Assembly: GCA_008508345.1 (NCBI GenBank)
Contig: QNGE01002359.1
Location: 37,124 to 101,123, forward strand
Source of the DNA: Paragonimus westermani
Taxonomy: Eukaryota; Platyhelminthes; Trematoda; Plagiorchiida; Troglotrematidae
DNA length: 64,000 bases
Reading direction: 5' to 3'
Below are positions 1 through 12,035 of the stretch, in pieces; position 1 is the first letter of the stretch, and each line of letters opens with the position of its first letter. A model generated the notes under the pieces. The model made no database searches. It was not told where the DNA came from and was given only the letters and a program-made list of their open reading frames with translations. The position numbers and the translations under genes are program-made.

Positions 1-1030
1 TGGCGATACAAACAAATGTAAAGGCTAACTTCTGACCACACTTTACCGAGCAGCTACATTTATAGCACGTTTGTCCATCACTAAAGGTACCATTGAAACT
101 ATTTCACTTCCACTGATTTTTCGGTCACACAATCGGGGCCTCTGGATGACAAGACCAGTCTAAAGTTTTCACATAACTGACGTACAGTTTCAGATATCAC
201 TCAAACGTTTTGTAACCGAATGAATCACGCTTCAAAAACATTCCCCACGTACTTAGCGTGACCAAAGCTACATAAGATGGCTAACGTGCCACAACAAATG
301 GAAAACGGACGGTTAAATACACTAAGGAGACATACTGATGCGCATGAAGGATTGCAATATGAATGCCAGACATCTATCCTCAGCCATATCATACAGTGTT
401 CCCAACCGAAGACGTTCACTGACCCTTGGACCCCAGCTAGAAAGCTGAAAACGCCCTACTGGAGCAAGCTTCCGTGTAAGTGCCTTCATATCCCGAACCC
501 AACTCATACGGTGGCCATCAGTTTGCCACTTTCAGCCTAACACAGCACTTGCAAATAAGCCAACATGTGAGTTAGCATTAGTAAGATGTGCCTAAACCAA
601 CGAAGCCTGAGGCGACAACGTTATGCTCAGCGATCAGCACGCAAGTGCGTCCGCGAACTTAGTCCCCGTTGAGTGTACCTATCGCATGCCGCTGATGCCT
701 CGGAAATGCCGATGGTGGCAGACAAAGACTATGAACCTCCTCCGCGTGAAAGCCAGGTTTTTGCAGCCGTATGACACGAATATCCGCACAACATTACACA
801 CCTAATCTCTAACGGAAGGACTGAAACCATGTCAGCATCACAGATGGTAAATAAGATCCGGGCTTTAGATGCGGGTTGCAAACTTAACGGACGTGTTCTC
901 ACAACGCTGACGAAATTCTCGAGGTCCACGAACTTCTCGACCGACTCCAACGGTTTTACTAGTAACGATGTGAGCAGGCACAGTCATGCGACAGCTTACG
1001 CTTAGACACCACAAGGGATACTAACCAATC
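1..1030. other. Unassigned DNA
   Basis: No gene is recognised. Short open frames occur on both strands (the longest on the plus strand is 87 codons, at 277-540) but none resembles a known family. The stretch 600-1030 is somewhat richer in GC than its surroundings. It may be the decayed gag part of the gypsy-like element suggested by the zinc knuckle just downstream, but I cannot align it. Confidence 0.4.
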
Positions 1031-1165
1031 AGAACATGTCGAACGGATTTCCGATGCTTCAGACAAGCGACGTAAGGTTCGAGGAGGACAACCGATGGTC
1101 CGGTGTAGAGGTGACGACAGCTACCACTGGGTGAGTCACTGTAGGTTTGAGTTTCCTCCAAGACT
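1030..1165 (+). mobile_element. Ty3/gypsy gag-like zinc-knuckle remnant
   Basis: In one plus frame, 1104-1142 reads CRGDDSYHWVSHC. This has the spacing of a retroviral-type CCHC zinc knuckle (C-x2-C-x3-H-x4-C) except that the second cysteine is aspartate, and it is followed by basic and aromatic residues as in flatworm gypsy gag proteins. A basic run just before it is also typical of nucleocapsid. The frame is short and the surroundings contain stops, so this is at best a dead fragment. A chance match cannot be excluded because the motif is small. The gypsy reverse-transcriptase piece at 7.0-7.4 kb is on the same strand but too far away to be assumed to belong to the same copy. Confidence 0.28.
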
Positions 1166-2030
1166 GACTCTCGTGACTCATTCGGCGAATGAAGATAGCG
1201 AGAGGTGACAGGTAACCGAGCTTAGGAGCGTGAGTGCAGTCGCCGTTTGACTGGATTATCAGTGAGTTAATTGCTAATGTTGGAAAACGTTCAGTAAGGC
1301 AGATTCTGCTTAACCCTCATTTGCAACTAGGCTGTTGGCTTGCCAGCTGCAAGCACTTTGACGGTGAACGGTTGAGTTTAGACAGAAGCTGTTACATTTC
1401 ACTCCTGCCCCATTTTCACTTTTAACCAGGGGGCCCTCTGAATACATAACACCAAGGTGGTTAAGTTTGTATCAGGTATTGGTTACTGCTGCTGTTGATG
1501 TGGTTAACTAAAAAAAATATATGTAGACAAAACATCGCAACACGACCAATTACCTCAAGGTTAGTAAGTTCTGAAAATGTCAACTAATATTTCATTACAC
1601 GTGACAATACTCACACATCTTATCATCGAACCTGCCTACAAATGTACATACCAAAGTTGAGTTTGTCGATTTATGATTAAGGGTCTCTATCTATGGAAAG
1701 AATGCTAAACAGTCATTAACAAATAACCCTGATTCAAGAACGTCCGATATCAGGAATGAGCAATGTAGGTCGAGAAACAGAATCAGACAAAAAAAAGAAA
1801 CTACAAAAGTTCTTGGTCGACTCCCTTAACGAATGAAACAAATGCATCTACTTCAAAGAATGCACTGGGAATGGGAGTAACCATGGCTAATCGATGCAGA
1901 ACATGGTGATGAGAACTGAGCATTTGGAACAAACGAAAACGGTGGAGGAAACAACTGATAAAAGGAACTCAACAAAACAATTCTAAGTAAATCTTACGCC
2001 AGACAGTTTGGCGCGAAAGTCTGGGTGAAT
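1165..2030. other. Unassigned, AT-rich DNA
   Basis: No coding signal is recognised. The sequence is AT-rich, with A-runs around 1505-1520 and 1790-1800. If the RPS3 block at 2056-2246 is a live exon, its next exon should lie on the minus strand here or beyond the window. I looked for the conserved residues that follow in RPS3 and did not find them. Confidence 0.5.
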
Positions 2031-2055
2031 TAAATAGACTGCAATGGAAGCGTAC

Positions 2056-2246
2056 CTTGCGGTAACTGGACGTGACGAACTGCCTTGTCAGTACAGTAAT
2101 TAACGGGATCACCTGAGTGGATCATAAGACCATCTGAAAACTTCATTGATTTCGCCCTCTGACCCTTTACTTTGCCGGAAATTATCACCTTAGCACCACG
2201 AACACCCGACTCCATTATGAAACGAAGAATTCCATAAAAAGCGTTT
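2056..2246 (-). CDS. RPS3: Ribosomal protein S3 exon-like block (single exon or retained fragment)
   Basis: The minus strand encodes 63 residues that match the middle of eukaryotic ribosomal protein S3 (uS3, small-subunit mRNA-entry protein, second KH-containing half). Clear stretches are [33 protein letters not shown] and KAVRHVQL. Most differences from animal RPS3 are conservative (I for V, K for R), which suggests selection. The block is bounded by a pyrimidine-rich acceptor ending in TTAG (2248-2247) and by a donor CAAG/GTACGC (GT at 2055-2054). It would be a 191-nt exon starting in phase 2 and ending in phase 1. Some likeness continues weakly on both sides (LPVR before, GTLPL after), and LRQ has become LPQ, so a decaying copy is the alternative. 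No other RPS3 exon was found in the window. Confidence 0.6.
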
Positions 2247-2259
2247 CTAACAGGAAGAG

Positions 2260-3630
2260 CCAGAATCACAGACATACACACACCTTCCGTAAACCTAATT
2301 TGTGGGATTTCTCCAAATTCCGGGATTGCGTTCATTTTAAATAAAGTGCAAATGTGTAAGACGGGGAGAATAGACAATCCGTCGTAATCAGCTGTAACCC
2401 CTTACCGATGAAACTTGTTCTCTAATTTACGGGATACTAGTTTTACAGACATCTACGGTAAAATTAGAAGACCGCTAATTTTTCCTAATACATATGCTTG
2501 TAAAACTCAGAGAAGTCATGTTCGAAAGTAAAACACTGATGCTTAATACATATCAGAATATCTCCGGTAGAACATGAAAGTTTATTCCAACTTCCTGGGG
2601 AAACCCGGAGAAAGGATTGAGATAAAATGACAGGTTTTCCCTCAAAAGTAAGCAATATGAAATGATCTTTCCATTCCTAATGAGAACCTTTATGTAACAT
2701 TTTGTAGCGTTGAACACAGTTACGGATGCACTATCTTGTTGGAAAACAACTTCCGTATGTGCCCAATTGACAACCAGAACAGCCCTAATGCCCCGACAGA
2801 AAAATGGGATTTTTGCGTACCGTTTATTACCGTCATTTCATTCAGGCCCATAGGTGTGAAAGAACCTTAAACCATCAGTAATCACTTACCACTGGGTTTT
2901 CTATCAAAAAGTACATCACTTTTCTAAAATCATATCAGTACCACCTCCGTACATCCGAACCGTCTAGCATAAACGTCCACTTGTCACTACATCCAGCTGT
3001 GATGTTCAGACTTGATGCATTTGCATCACTAACTAACTCAGTCGATCTCAGATGGTGATGGTTCTCGCAAATGATCCGAAAAAAAGCATTTTATGCATAC
3101 GTGAGGCGACTACTTCAACAAACAAACAAACCGTACCCGTTTACGAGTGTCTGTGCACTCGAAAAGGAATACTACTGGAACACAGTTCACGTAAACGTTT
3201 ACTTAAGATTTTGTGATATTTCAACAGGTTTACACTAAGGTTGTCATGCTGACAACCTTAACATTTTGCTCAATTATCATGTCCGTTCATTGGTCGCCAC
3301 TCTATGCTGCGTCGTCGATGGTGTTGCTGATCGACGTAGCAACAATAATGTATTAGTGGTTGACACTAATGTTTAGCTGCCATACACTCATAGGAAAAGC
3401 GAAAGAGAAGGGATGGGACTTAATACACAAAGAAACTCGACTGTCTAAGTTCAAGTCAACATCAAGGTACTGGCATGTTGCAAACAAGGTGACAAGTTAC
3501 AAGTGAGGTAATTTTGTTGCGGCTTCCCCTGCCCTACTTCAGTGACTGATATGCATTCATACTAGACTGATTTTCACTTTACTGGTGAGTGTTCAGTGAT
3601 CTGGCTAATTCCGAGAGGAGCATCACTTAC
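2260..3630. other. Unassigned DNA
   Basis: No gene or repeat is recognised. If RPS3 is a live gene here, part of this stretch would be intron upstream of its 2056-2246 exon. Confidence 0.45.
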
Positions 3631-3634
3631 ACCC

Positions 3635-3800
3635 AAATAGACTTTCCAGCCAGGCTCTCTCAAAATTAAGTGCTAGACCGGAGTTCCGCCCTTGTTAGAT
3701 CTCGTCAGTAGTGCGTATCCTTGCCACCACAGTCGAGACTAGAACTAGAGCCACAGTTTTATGAGGCAAACGTGTTGATTACAGAGCCGTCGACCTCAAA
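3635..3800 (-). repeat. SINE family A, copy 1 (antisense to the plus strand)
   Basis: The shared core of this family reads, on the plus strand, CTTTCCAGCCAGGCTCTYTC, then AAGTGCTAGA, GAGTTYCGC, TTAGA and CTCGTCAGTAGTG, ending GCGTATCCTTGCC at 3725. Eight diverged copies were found in the window. Downstream of the core (3726-3800) the reverse strand resembles a tRNA-like head, with an A-box-like GGCTCTGTAATCAACACG and a B-box-like GGCTCTAGTTCTAG, followed by GGCAAGGATAYGCACTACTGACGAG. This layout, RNA polymerase III-type head then unique body, is that of a tRNA-derived SINE. Confidence 0.6.
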
Positions 3801-5590
3801 ATTCCTGCCTGTGGTCTGGACAAGAAATTCAACACGCAGCTTGAACACGATTTTGTAAATGAGGCCAACATACTCTCTGAAAACAACCGGGTAAAACTAA
3901 CAATGTGTTCAACTTTAGTCCACATAAGCATTTCTATTCGTTTAAGAGCCCAGAGCGATCGTTTGAAGGCCCTAATAGGATCTTAAGCGATCGTCCTTGG
4001 CTCCTAAGTCGTGGCTCGGAACCATTCGATTAGTTAGAAAGAAGTCAAAAAGTTGCAATAAATGCTACGAAAACGCCGCAATAGGTGAAACTGATTGTAA
4101 ATCCCTTGAGTTCCCAATCCTGAGCGACGGTTATCGTAACAGCACTAATAAAACAAATAATTTGGTGTACACCATATCTGATAATCGGATTTACATCCTA
4201 GGACTTTTTCCAACGGTCTCTGCACATTGTTTAGTGCTAGTCATGTTATAAGATCAACACGATGATGTTCAAATCCCTTTCGTATTTAGCTGACATTTTG
4301 TTTAGCTAGCCAGAAAGATAACAAGCAGAGGTCATGACACACAAGCCGACATACGCTCCGCAACAGTGTTGGTATGGAGAACTAGCCAACAGCTTTATCC
4401 AGAACAGCTTTTTCTATTCAGCTAGTGCCGTAAATACAGATGGCATAACATCATACTTAATTTGACCGCAGATCTGAGCTTTAATTCCTTCTCTAAGGAA
4501 ACAAAAGAAGCCCCCATAAATAATGAAAGGTTATCAACGTTTTTCACTTTTAACTGAAATCATGAATTTTCACAATTTCGCGTTTAGTGTTTCTGGCGGC
4601 AGTTGCTATTGGTCTGAATTTGAACAGTGGACATTCAGTTGAATTAAGAACAGCCCATACTAATCATGAGTTACAACAGGACTTTTATGGCATCAAAGAC
4701 AAAATACCCATTCTCAGTGGAACTAACCATCGACAAGAATACCCAACGTACAAATCCCAACTATCGCGATGAAAGTACCAACCATGGTGATGTTGAAAAA
4801 GAGAGCAAAGAATGTATGTTCAACAGTCCACATCACCGCCCTGCAGTCTGACTCATAATTACATTGAAAACTGGACCATAAATGTTGACGTGTTAATCAG
4901 CTTGCTCAATCGACAGGCTCATTATCCCAGGCATGGTACCACGCTAATGACAAAAGCAATATACCAACCACACCAAGAACTTTAGAATAGGCATCAGGGC
5001 ATTTTTGGTCACCGACGCGAACTCCTACGAAAATCACTGATTCGAACTGCCGCACTCGTTGACCGTTCTTCATGCAATTTCCGATTTAGCCCATTTTAAA
5101 CAGCCACCTACCTCGCTCGTATCTGCCAACCACCAACCAAATGATACCACAAGCGGTCGGTTGGATAGGCACTAAGTTAGTGAGTACATTCGACCTCACA
5201 TTCAAGCGTCTGGCGATCGCTGATGCAAAAGTGACACGGACAATGTGAACTTCACAATCATTGACGGAATCAATCGATGACGTGCTAACAGGTGGTGTTA
5301 TGCCCAGCACTACATAGCATTGGTTTGTTGTGAACTTTAGTCGATTAAGTCAGAGTTTAGCCGCAATGTGTTGGCATCCCACCGGTTGCGTACAACGATC
5401 TTGAATGCTCAGTTGCCGCATTTTGTTTTAACAACTAATTAGAATATAATGGCCGACCCTCCACACTAACATGCTGAAAATTCATTGAATTTTCGTTCAG
5501 CAGTAGACTCGTACTATCACGCGAGAATAACTGTCAATCAGAATCAACCAGGCTGTCTCTGAAGACGACAAAACAGTGCCATACAAAAAA
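3800..5590. other. Unassigned DNA
   Basis: No gene is recognised. There are short frames at 3997-4251 (84 codons, plus) and 5086-5310 (74 codons, minus). The latter lies just downstream of the possible OXR1-like exon on the same strand and has an AG-ended pyrimidine tract before it, but its protein does not resemble the TLDc domain expected next. I therefore do not call it. Confidence 0.4.
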
Positions 5591-5599
5591 TAAACCCCA

Positions 5600-5943
5600 G
5601 CCCATGTTTGTCCAGAAAGCAAACGCCCGGTGATGGGAAGCTAGAGAAGAAAACTTGACCCAATTGTTCAGTCGGGTTGATTTCATGCACAGGTAGAAAC
5701 TCGATGTGTGGGTTGGCACGAATCATGTGATATATGGATTCGCTGAGGATGCTCAGATACGGAGGCGATTCATCGATAATTTGGCGTTGCGCGTTGTACA
5801 CTGCCCGGAAATCGACCGCACGCTCGAATGAAAGTCGTAGCATCAAGCACAACCAAGGGAACAAGGGATTCGAGTTTCGCTTCCATTGGACAGCATCAAT
5901 TAAACGTTTACGCCTAAAAATATTAGATCCCCTTGGCATAACT
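5600..5943 (-). CDS. Possible second exon of the OXR1-like gene (3' end uncertain)
   Basis: The minus strand is open from 5948 to 5544. A splice acceptor ends at 5944 (a pyrimidine-rich run, then GATGAG). The exon would then begin with one base that completes a codon, exactly what the upstream 12907-12036 exon needs, since that exon ends in phase 2. The encoded protein starts VMPRGSNIFRRKR and has NPLFPWLCLMLRL followed by an acidic and proline stretch. The PLFxxLCL piece resembles the conserved P-Y-L-C-L segment that lies between the GRAM-like and TLDc parts of OXR1/NCOA7, but the match is short. The donor is unclear: GTCAAG at 5659 is weak and GTATGG further down is possible. Alternative: a chance frame in an intron. 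Confidence 0.35.
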
Positions 5944-5994
5944 CTCATCAGTCAGGTAAGAATGACAATATGTACAGTCCAAACACAACAATAA

Positions 5995-7000
5995 AGTGAG
6001 CGGAGTAAGACTTGGGCTTGGCCTAAGACGATTTAAATTGATGCAATTAGTGTCAGATAGTTCATCCACTGCAACAATAACTATGTACTGTGCTTAGCCA
6101 AACGCCAATAATTTCAGGTTTCGCTTGCATAACGACATTGTAAACGAGTTAATAAGATCAACCAAATGATCTGTTGGTAGTAAATGCGGAGCAATCAACG
6201 AAGTTGTGCTTAGCTTTGCCGAGATCGCCTGGATCAGATATTTTGGGATGTGCACAACCGTCCGTTGTGACAAACGTATATCTGTTCTGTTTATGTGCTT
6301 GTCATTGCAAGTGTCAAAGAACTAATGACAAATAACATGAAGGGTAAATGGACCGAACGAACATTGTGATCGGGTAGGAAAGTTTGGCTTTCTGGTAAGT
6401 TTGTAGCCGGATACGTGAGTTTTAGTGTGATATTGCCTTATCGCTTGTATTTTTAGCTAGTTTATCATTGAGCTACAAAAACAGTAACACTTTTCTCATC
6501 TAAACGGTTGAATAAGAGATCTATCTGCTGCGAGTAGACAACTTCCTCTGGGTACCCGTAAGCTGCTAATCTTCCCTTAGAAAACGCCTCTTTTGTCTGA
6601 ATCGCATCTAATGTGTACACCTTTCTGACTATACTAAGATGCTTTCTCACTACACCGTATGTGTGTGCGACAGGCGCAAAGCTGACAGAATAGAAGGGTT
6701 GAACTGCAACGGAGTGTCCCCAGCCATTAAGGCGGCTAGTGGTAGCTGAGAGTTTTGTCGCATTCAGGCAAGGATGTACTTTGATATGACAATCAATATA
6801 AACCAAACTATCAGGACCACCCGTAAAACGTAGATGAACGTCAATATAGCGTTTGTTAGTGATAGTTGAGACAATACTACCCGAAAATTCCCATTCAATC
6901 CATCAGCATTGATCGCAGTAGACTTGCTATCGTCACACCAGAAATCCGTTTGTATTCTGTACACACAATAATAACATCTTTAACATACAAAACTGGCAAA
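5995..7000. other. Unassigned DNA within the presumed OXR1-like intron
   Basis: Two overlapping minus-strand frames (6465-6806, 113 codons; 6764-6964, 66 codons) lie here. Neither resembles a known protein and neither has convincing splice sites. No repeat is recognised. Confidence 0.4.
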
Positions 7001-7001
7001 C

Positions 7002-7400
7002 ATGAAGTTGCGTAAATTATCAGCCGATTTACAATGTGTCACAGCAGTGAACAAGAAACCAAAATTAAGAAACATTGCTTACGATTTCGAACGGCCGTCT
7101 TTCGAACCTGCATCAGTATCCTCCCTTCAGTCCGGAGACCTAATCGCAAAGACGAACGGTGGCAAGTGCCTCGCGAAGCTAGACCTAACGGACGCCCACC
7201 TACAGGTGGAAATTACAGAATGTTCCAAGACTGTTAACCATCAACACCCACTAACCAGCGCTTCCCATCTGGATTAAAGACTATGCCAGCACCCTTCTGT
7301 GGACACAATACTGACAGATGTTCTAGGTGCATGCACCTGTCTCGACGACACCGTTGTGACCGATGCCGTTCAGGCGGAGCTGACGCAACGTTCGTAGCAG
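7002..7400 (+). mobile_element. Ty3/gypsy reverse-transcriptase fragment, frameshifted
   Basis: A plus-strand frame from 7002 contains NGGKCLAKLDLTDAHLQVE, the classic motif of the gypsy RT palm with the first catalytic aspartate. After a frameshift near 7250 the protein continues with QRFPSGLKTMPAPFC, the FG-x-K-x-A-P-A-x-F motif. In a third frame it continues with MDTILTD-like sequence and CLDD at 7338-7349, in place of the usual YLDD. The order and spacing are those of an LTR-retrotransposon pol gene, but at least two frameshifts and a stop at about 7238 break it. It lies opposite in strand to the host OXR1-like gene and inside its presumed intron. No LTR is seen on either side. Confidence 0.8.
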
Positions 7401-7404
7401 GGGC

Positions 7405-7945
7405 TGTATCGATCCAACAAAGTAGGTACACCCCACGTTCCGACGGACAATGTCTTACATCCAGCCACATGTGGGACTATAGCTTGAGCCTGTGACAAAA
7501 ACGTGACCTATGGGACAAAAAGGCAAGGTTTTCTGTGAGGAAACTACCCTGAGTCAGTGACTCAGAAGTGTGTCTAGCTTGGCAGTGAGGATCAAGCCCA
7601 TCGCGGTACGCAATGATAAAGACGTTGAAGATTAATTTCGATTACTTCTGACTGCAGTAAGTGTATTGTAAGCTATATCAAGCTACCGAGAATTAGTGCG
7701 CCCTTTGTGGCCGCACAGGATAATACGCCGGAGGTCTTGCTCAACCGTTGGGTGACCGAAGAGTTTGTTTGAGGTTACCCGTCCTAACGCTCTTCTTTTG
7801 TACGCGGAAGGCAGCAATGCTCCAAATATATTCAACATAACACCAATGAGCCTTACCAGTATGTACTGTGGCTCTGGTCGTCGCTAACTTCAACAGTGAC
7901 GTAAAGAAAAATTCAAGGAAAAGGTGAAAAATAATTAAAAATCAA
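7405..7945. other. Unassigned spacer between gypsy and RTE-like remnants
   Basis: Nothing recognisable. It could contain more decayed gypsy pol from the left or the 3' untranslated tail of the RTE-like element from the right. Confidence 0.4.
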
Positions 7946-7949
7946 GTAG

Positions 7950-10560
7950 AAGAACCAGGAATGGTACGAATGCAGTTACGCCACCGAATGCGAAACACTG
8001 CCATCTCGGATAATTTTTCTAGTCAGCGATTTGTGTGATCACGAGGACTCCAGTCAGACAGCCGACACCCACTCACTTTGCTCGATGGAGCAGTCGCTGT
8101 CTTCATATTTCATGACCAGTTGTTGCTTGACCACCACGCTGTTTGACCCAAATGATGATGACCTCAGTATACAATGATCCGTAAGGTAAACGCTCAGCTG
8201 ACATGCGGGTGACGTGATTCAACCACAGCAGGCTGTAAAACGTGAGTAGTTGGCCAATCGATAGCGCACCCCGGGTGTTCCAGAATACGCGCTGGCGAAC
8301 GGCCGTGTTGTTCACACGACCAGTCCACTTCATGTGGAATAACTGGTGTAGATAACTGATGATTAAACAGTAAGTTTGTTTACATCTTCGCTGTGAACAA
8401 GCCACGTTTCCGAACCATAGAGTAAAACAGCGTACACAGACATTATACACCATTCCTTTTGGAGAAAACCGCATCTTCTTGACAAGACACGTGCCGCAGG
8501 TTGGTAAAAGTAACTCACGCCTTTGTTATCCTCGCTGATATCTCATCCAGAATATTGCTAGCTGACGAGATAGTGTTGTCCAAATATGTGAAGGTGTCCA
8601 CAGTCGCAAATGGATTGCCTACAATAAGGAACTTTACACTTTGAAGATGCGAAGTGTACTCCATACACACCAGCTCGGTTCAACATAGTCTCCATGTCTT
8701 CGGTAGAGGGGCTAAGTAACACAGTGTCATCCGCATACTCCAGATCGGTCGAACAAGCGCCAGGAAGAAACCCAACACCAGGTTCGCTGAACTCCCCGAG
8801 CGCACTTTCTAAAATGTCGTCCATGACAAAACTGAAGGGACAAATCGGACACCCCTGATGGACATCGCTAAAAGTGATGAAGACCCGAAACAGTTGTCCA
8901 TAAACTCTCACCGTACTCACAGAACGAGCACATAGTGATCTCAACAGGTTCACTTACTTCCCTAGTACTCCCTTACAAAGAAGACAGTTCCAGAGAACGT
9001 TAGGAACAACTGAATCGAATACAGCCTTTAGGTCTAGAAAGTCCACGGCCGTTGGCTGCCAATAAGGGTACTGATACTCCAAGATCCGTCGCAGGATAAA
9101 AATTTGATTAACACACCTACGACCGGATTGAAATCCTGCCTGTTCCCCACGTACCTGATTTTCTCCGGGCTCGTGGACCGACGTAGTGTAAGGCCAGAGA
9201 GTAGCCAGGACGCAGCAAATACCATGCTGATGCCTCCGTGGTTGTCTCACAGATTTCAAACACTATTTTCGGAAACGGGAATTGCTGTTGACAGGCACTA
9301 ATCATGAGGTACCTCTTCAGTTTCCCAAACCAGCTGATGGAGGTTCGTCAGTTACAATATCAACCTATCCCGACCATCTTTGAATAGAGAAGGAGGGAAG
9401 AGGTCTGGACCAGGACCATCGTTACGCTTCAATAACCTAAGGTCCAGGGCCACTTCTGCTTCCGACGGAGGGCCGCCTTAAACACAATAACTCACCATCC
9501 AGGTTCTTTCGTCCACATGGTCTGGTTGAGGCCAGCTGAACTGTTCCTCAAAGTGCACAGTCCACCCATCAAGTCGGTGCGATTGGCTGGTAATAAATGA
9601 AACACCTTTTTCACATATGCTCTCGCACCGACTCGACTGCCATTGCAACCAAGAATCAGGGAAAACCCCTACCAATCTCAGACAGAAAGGCCTGCCACAT
9701 GTTCGCCAATACCTCCTTTACACTATCCTTGCTTGAATGCCAATTACATATCTTGCATTTACGAGCGTGCAACTTCTGGGCAAATGACAAAACAAAACTG
9801 GCACGTACAACATCACGATGCGAGTCCAGGTGGTTGCTTCAAAATGTACAATAGTATTAACAGAGTGGCAACAACTGCAACTAACTGCTACATGATCCAC
9901 TTGTACCCACGGTTGAGAAGCACCAAGAGGTCTCCAGGTAACATTATGTCTCTTCCTGTGTTGAAATGCGATGCTCCAAATATAGAGATAGTGAGATATG
10001 TGAAGTTGCAGCAGTCTTTCGCCACTGTCGATATATTTTGTCTGGACACCAAATAACCTCCCAACCGCTCTATATCATTGAAGAAGCGTCCAAGTTGAGC
10101 ATTTAAATCGCCTACTAGTGCGATATTGTCGAAGTATTTAGTCTGCTTCGGAAGGTCACCGAGGGTGTCGTAGGACGCATCGTTGGTGGAATCTGAACAA
10201 CTATCCGTTGAAGCGTACGCTGATATAACGAACATACAAGGTTTTTCTTATTTGCGTTGACAGATTTTAACCGATATATTGAGTCTGACAGTGCACAAGC
10301 AACTGTTCACTAGGATCCAGTGGAGCAAAAATTGCTCTGCTGTGGGACTTCGTGAGATTCCACTCCAGATTGACCACGAGATTCAGCTTCGGAGCCACCA
10401 GAGACAGTGAGAGAGAAGCGCTTAGACTGACAGTTAATTAGAGATGAGCTCGTGTCTCCGACACACAGCACACATCAAGTTCCAGAACTGAGAGAGTACA
10501 TGTCAGAGCAGCTTGCTGACTAACTTGTCAGAGAGTGCGAATGCTGAAGGCGCCAATCGT
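7950..10560 (-). mobile_element. RTE-like non-LTR retrotransposon, nearly complete ORF but inactivated
   Basis: Reading leftward on the minus strand, all expected parts appear in order. The apurinic-type endonuclease starts near 10550 (SIRTL, then CCVSETR, the catalytic-glutamate motif) and continues with MFVISAYASTDSCSDS and LVGDLNAQLGRF (10235-9888). A linker has HFEEQFSWPQPDH (about 9550). The RT follows with NDGPGPDLFPPSLFKDG (about 9400), EQAGFQSGRRCVNQIF and FLDLKAVFDSV (9259-8954), HQGCPICPFSF and the catalytic LEYADDTVLL (YADD at 8737-8726). The C-terminal part has LLWLNHVTRM and RLPYGSLYTE (8474-8103), then WSPRDHTNR near 8050. Stops and frameshifts are scattered through it, so it cannot be active. 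It is inserted in the same orientation as the surrounding OXR1-like gene. Confidence 0.88.
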
Positions 10561-10564
10561 CACC

Positions 10565-12030
10565 AGTTGTCTTCGCTTTAGAAAGCAATCATCATCCGAG
10601 GACAGAGAAGGCATAAAACTGGGAGAGTAAAATAGGGAGAGAAAGTCTTAGCGGTTCAATAATGTCAGTGTCGGTATAACCATAACCTCCAGGATCCAAG
10701 GGTCTACCACAGAAAGTAGGTTCAGTCAACAGCACGGAGCAAAGTACCAACAATTCAACATTGACTAAACTGTCTTAGTATGAGAATAGCATAATTTCGC
10801 CGAATGATTCTTATGTCAAATTCGGAAGGAGTTGGGCAATATGTTGGAAGTTCAAGTCGGAACCGACATTTGGATATGACACGCCAACCAGCTTCAACCA
10901 ACGAGTATTCGTGAATAACCACAGGGGGAACAGAAGTTCTCCCGAAGATCTTAGTGAATACGTTTGGTATCCTCAGCCGGAACCTGTTGCAACCACCATC
11001 TACACGCACAGCTCGCCACGTCAGATGATCTTTAGAAGGCGGAGTGATAAAGTGCGATGACCAGTGAGAATTCCATAGGTTAATCCTCGACTCCTCCAAT
11101 ATAACCGAAATTTTCAAACGATAGATTTTACGGCTATTGTAAACCTGAGCTGGGAGACATGTTTCCACTGTCAGAATCACGATATCTGGAGCTGTTAATG
11201 AGATATGGATTAGCGTGTGATCCAAAGGTATATTCTCACACTCAGGCGGACACAACGTCAGTTATTCCTACAAATACAGACAGGTATTTCATTTAATGTT
11301 GCAGTGTCCGTTTGCCAAACACACTGTCTATCCGCAACCCGTTTTGTCGGTGTTTTCACCGGTTCTCATAGTACGGGGTTCGCGCCCAGTTTGAAAGGTT
11401 TTCTACACGCGTTGTTCGTTCACCGTTGTTCCTATGGGCTATCATTAGCATTCAAGTTGAATAAAATTCTATTGTAAAATAAACCTTTGCAGAAATACGG
11501 CACACGTGATGGCCGTATAATCTGGTAGACACCATTTTTCATACTTTGTGCAGAGTTCATTGTGTGTCAAAGTTGGTTAAGCGAAATTCAGCTAATTTCT
11601 TTGTAGCATGTCCTTGTTAATTACAAGAAGTGGGTGTCTTCGATTTGCTGAGAACAGAATATATAGGAGAAAGAGAGGGGCGACCATACAGAATGTTTGT
11701 ATGTTACTGTGGTTCTGTCTGAGAATTCCACTTGAACGGAGAGCCAAACAAAATGCTCACTCAAATGGTAAAGAAGTCTAAGGTTGTCGATGCTAAACAT
11801 CTCTGATAACAAAAAGCCGTGGATTCGGACAAAACTTGGAAATATACAGATACGTGAAAATCGACTGGCACAATTCTCACCGGAAAAGCTTATCCAGTCA
11901 CAGATAGGCAGTGTATTGTGGGCCGCCGCTAGAAAACTTTATACAAGCCGCGAATAGATCGCCAATGATTTTGTTATTAAGTGACGCAATTCGTACAAGC
12001 ACCGAGTCGAAATCTAAGGCTTCCTTTATA
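10565..12030. other. Intron-like DNA upstream of the RTE-like remnant
   Basis: The only long frame is 10755-11255 on the minus strand (166 codons). Its sequence has no motif I recognise, its length is within what chance allows in 64 kb, and it lacks clear splice signals. Part of it might be the untranslated leader of the RTE-like element. The rest is plain AT-rich DNA. Confidence 0.4.
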
Positions 12031-12035
12031 CTTAC

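Noticed and set aside
5086..5310. 74-codon minus frame as the next OXR1-like exon
   Set aside because: An acceptor-like site precedes it, but the protein has no TLDc likeness and its phase relation to the 5943 exon cannot be set because that exon's donor is unknown.
10755..11255. 166-codon minus-strand open frame
   Set aside because: No recognisable motif, no clear splice sites, and a frame of this length is expected once or twice by chance in 64 kb at this composition.
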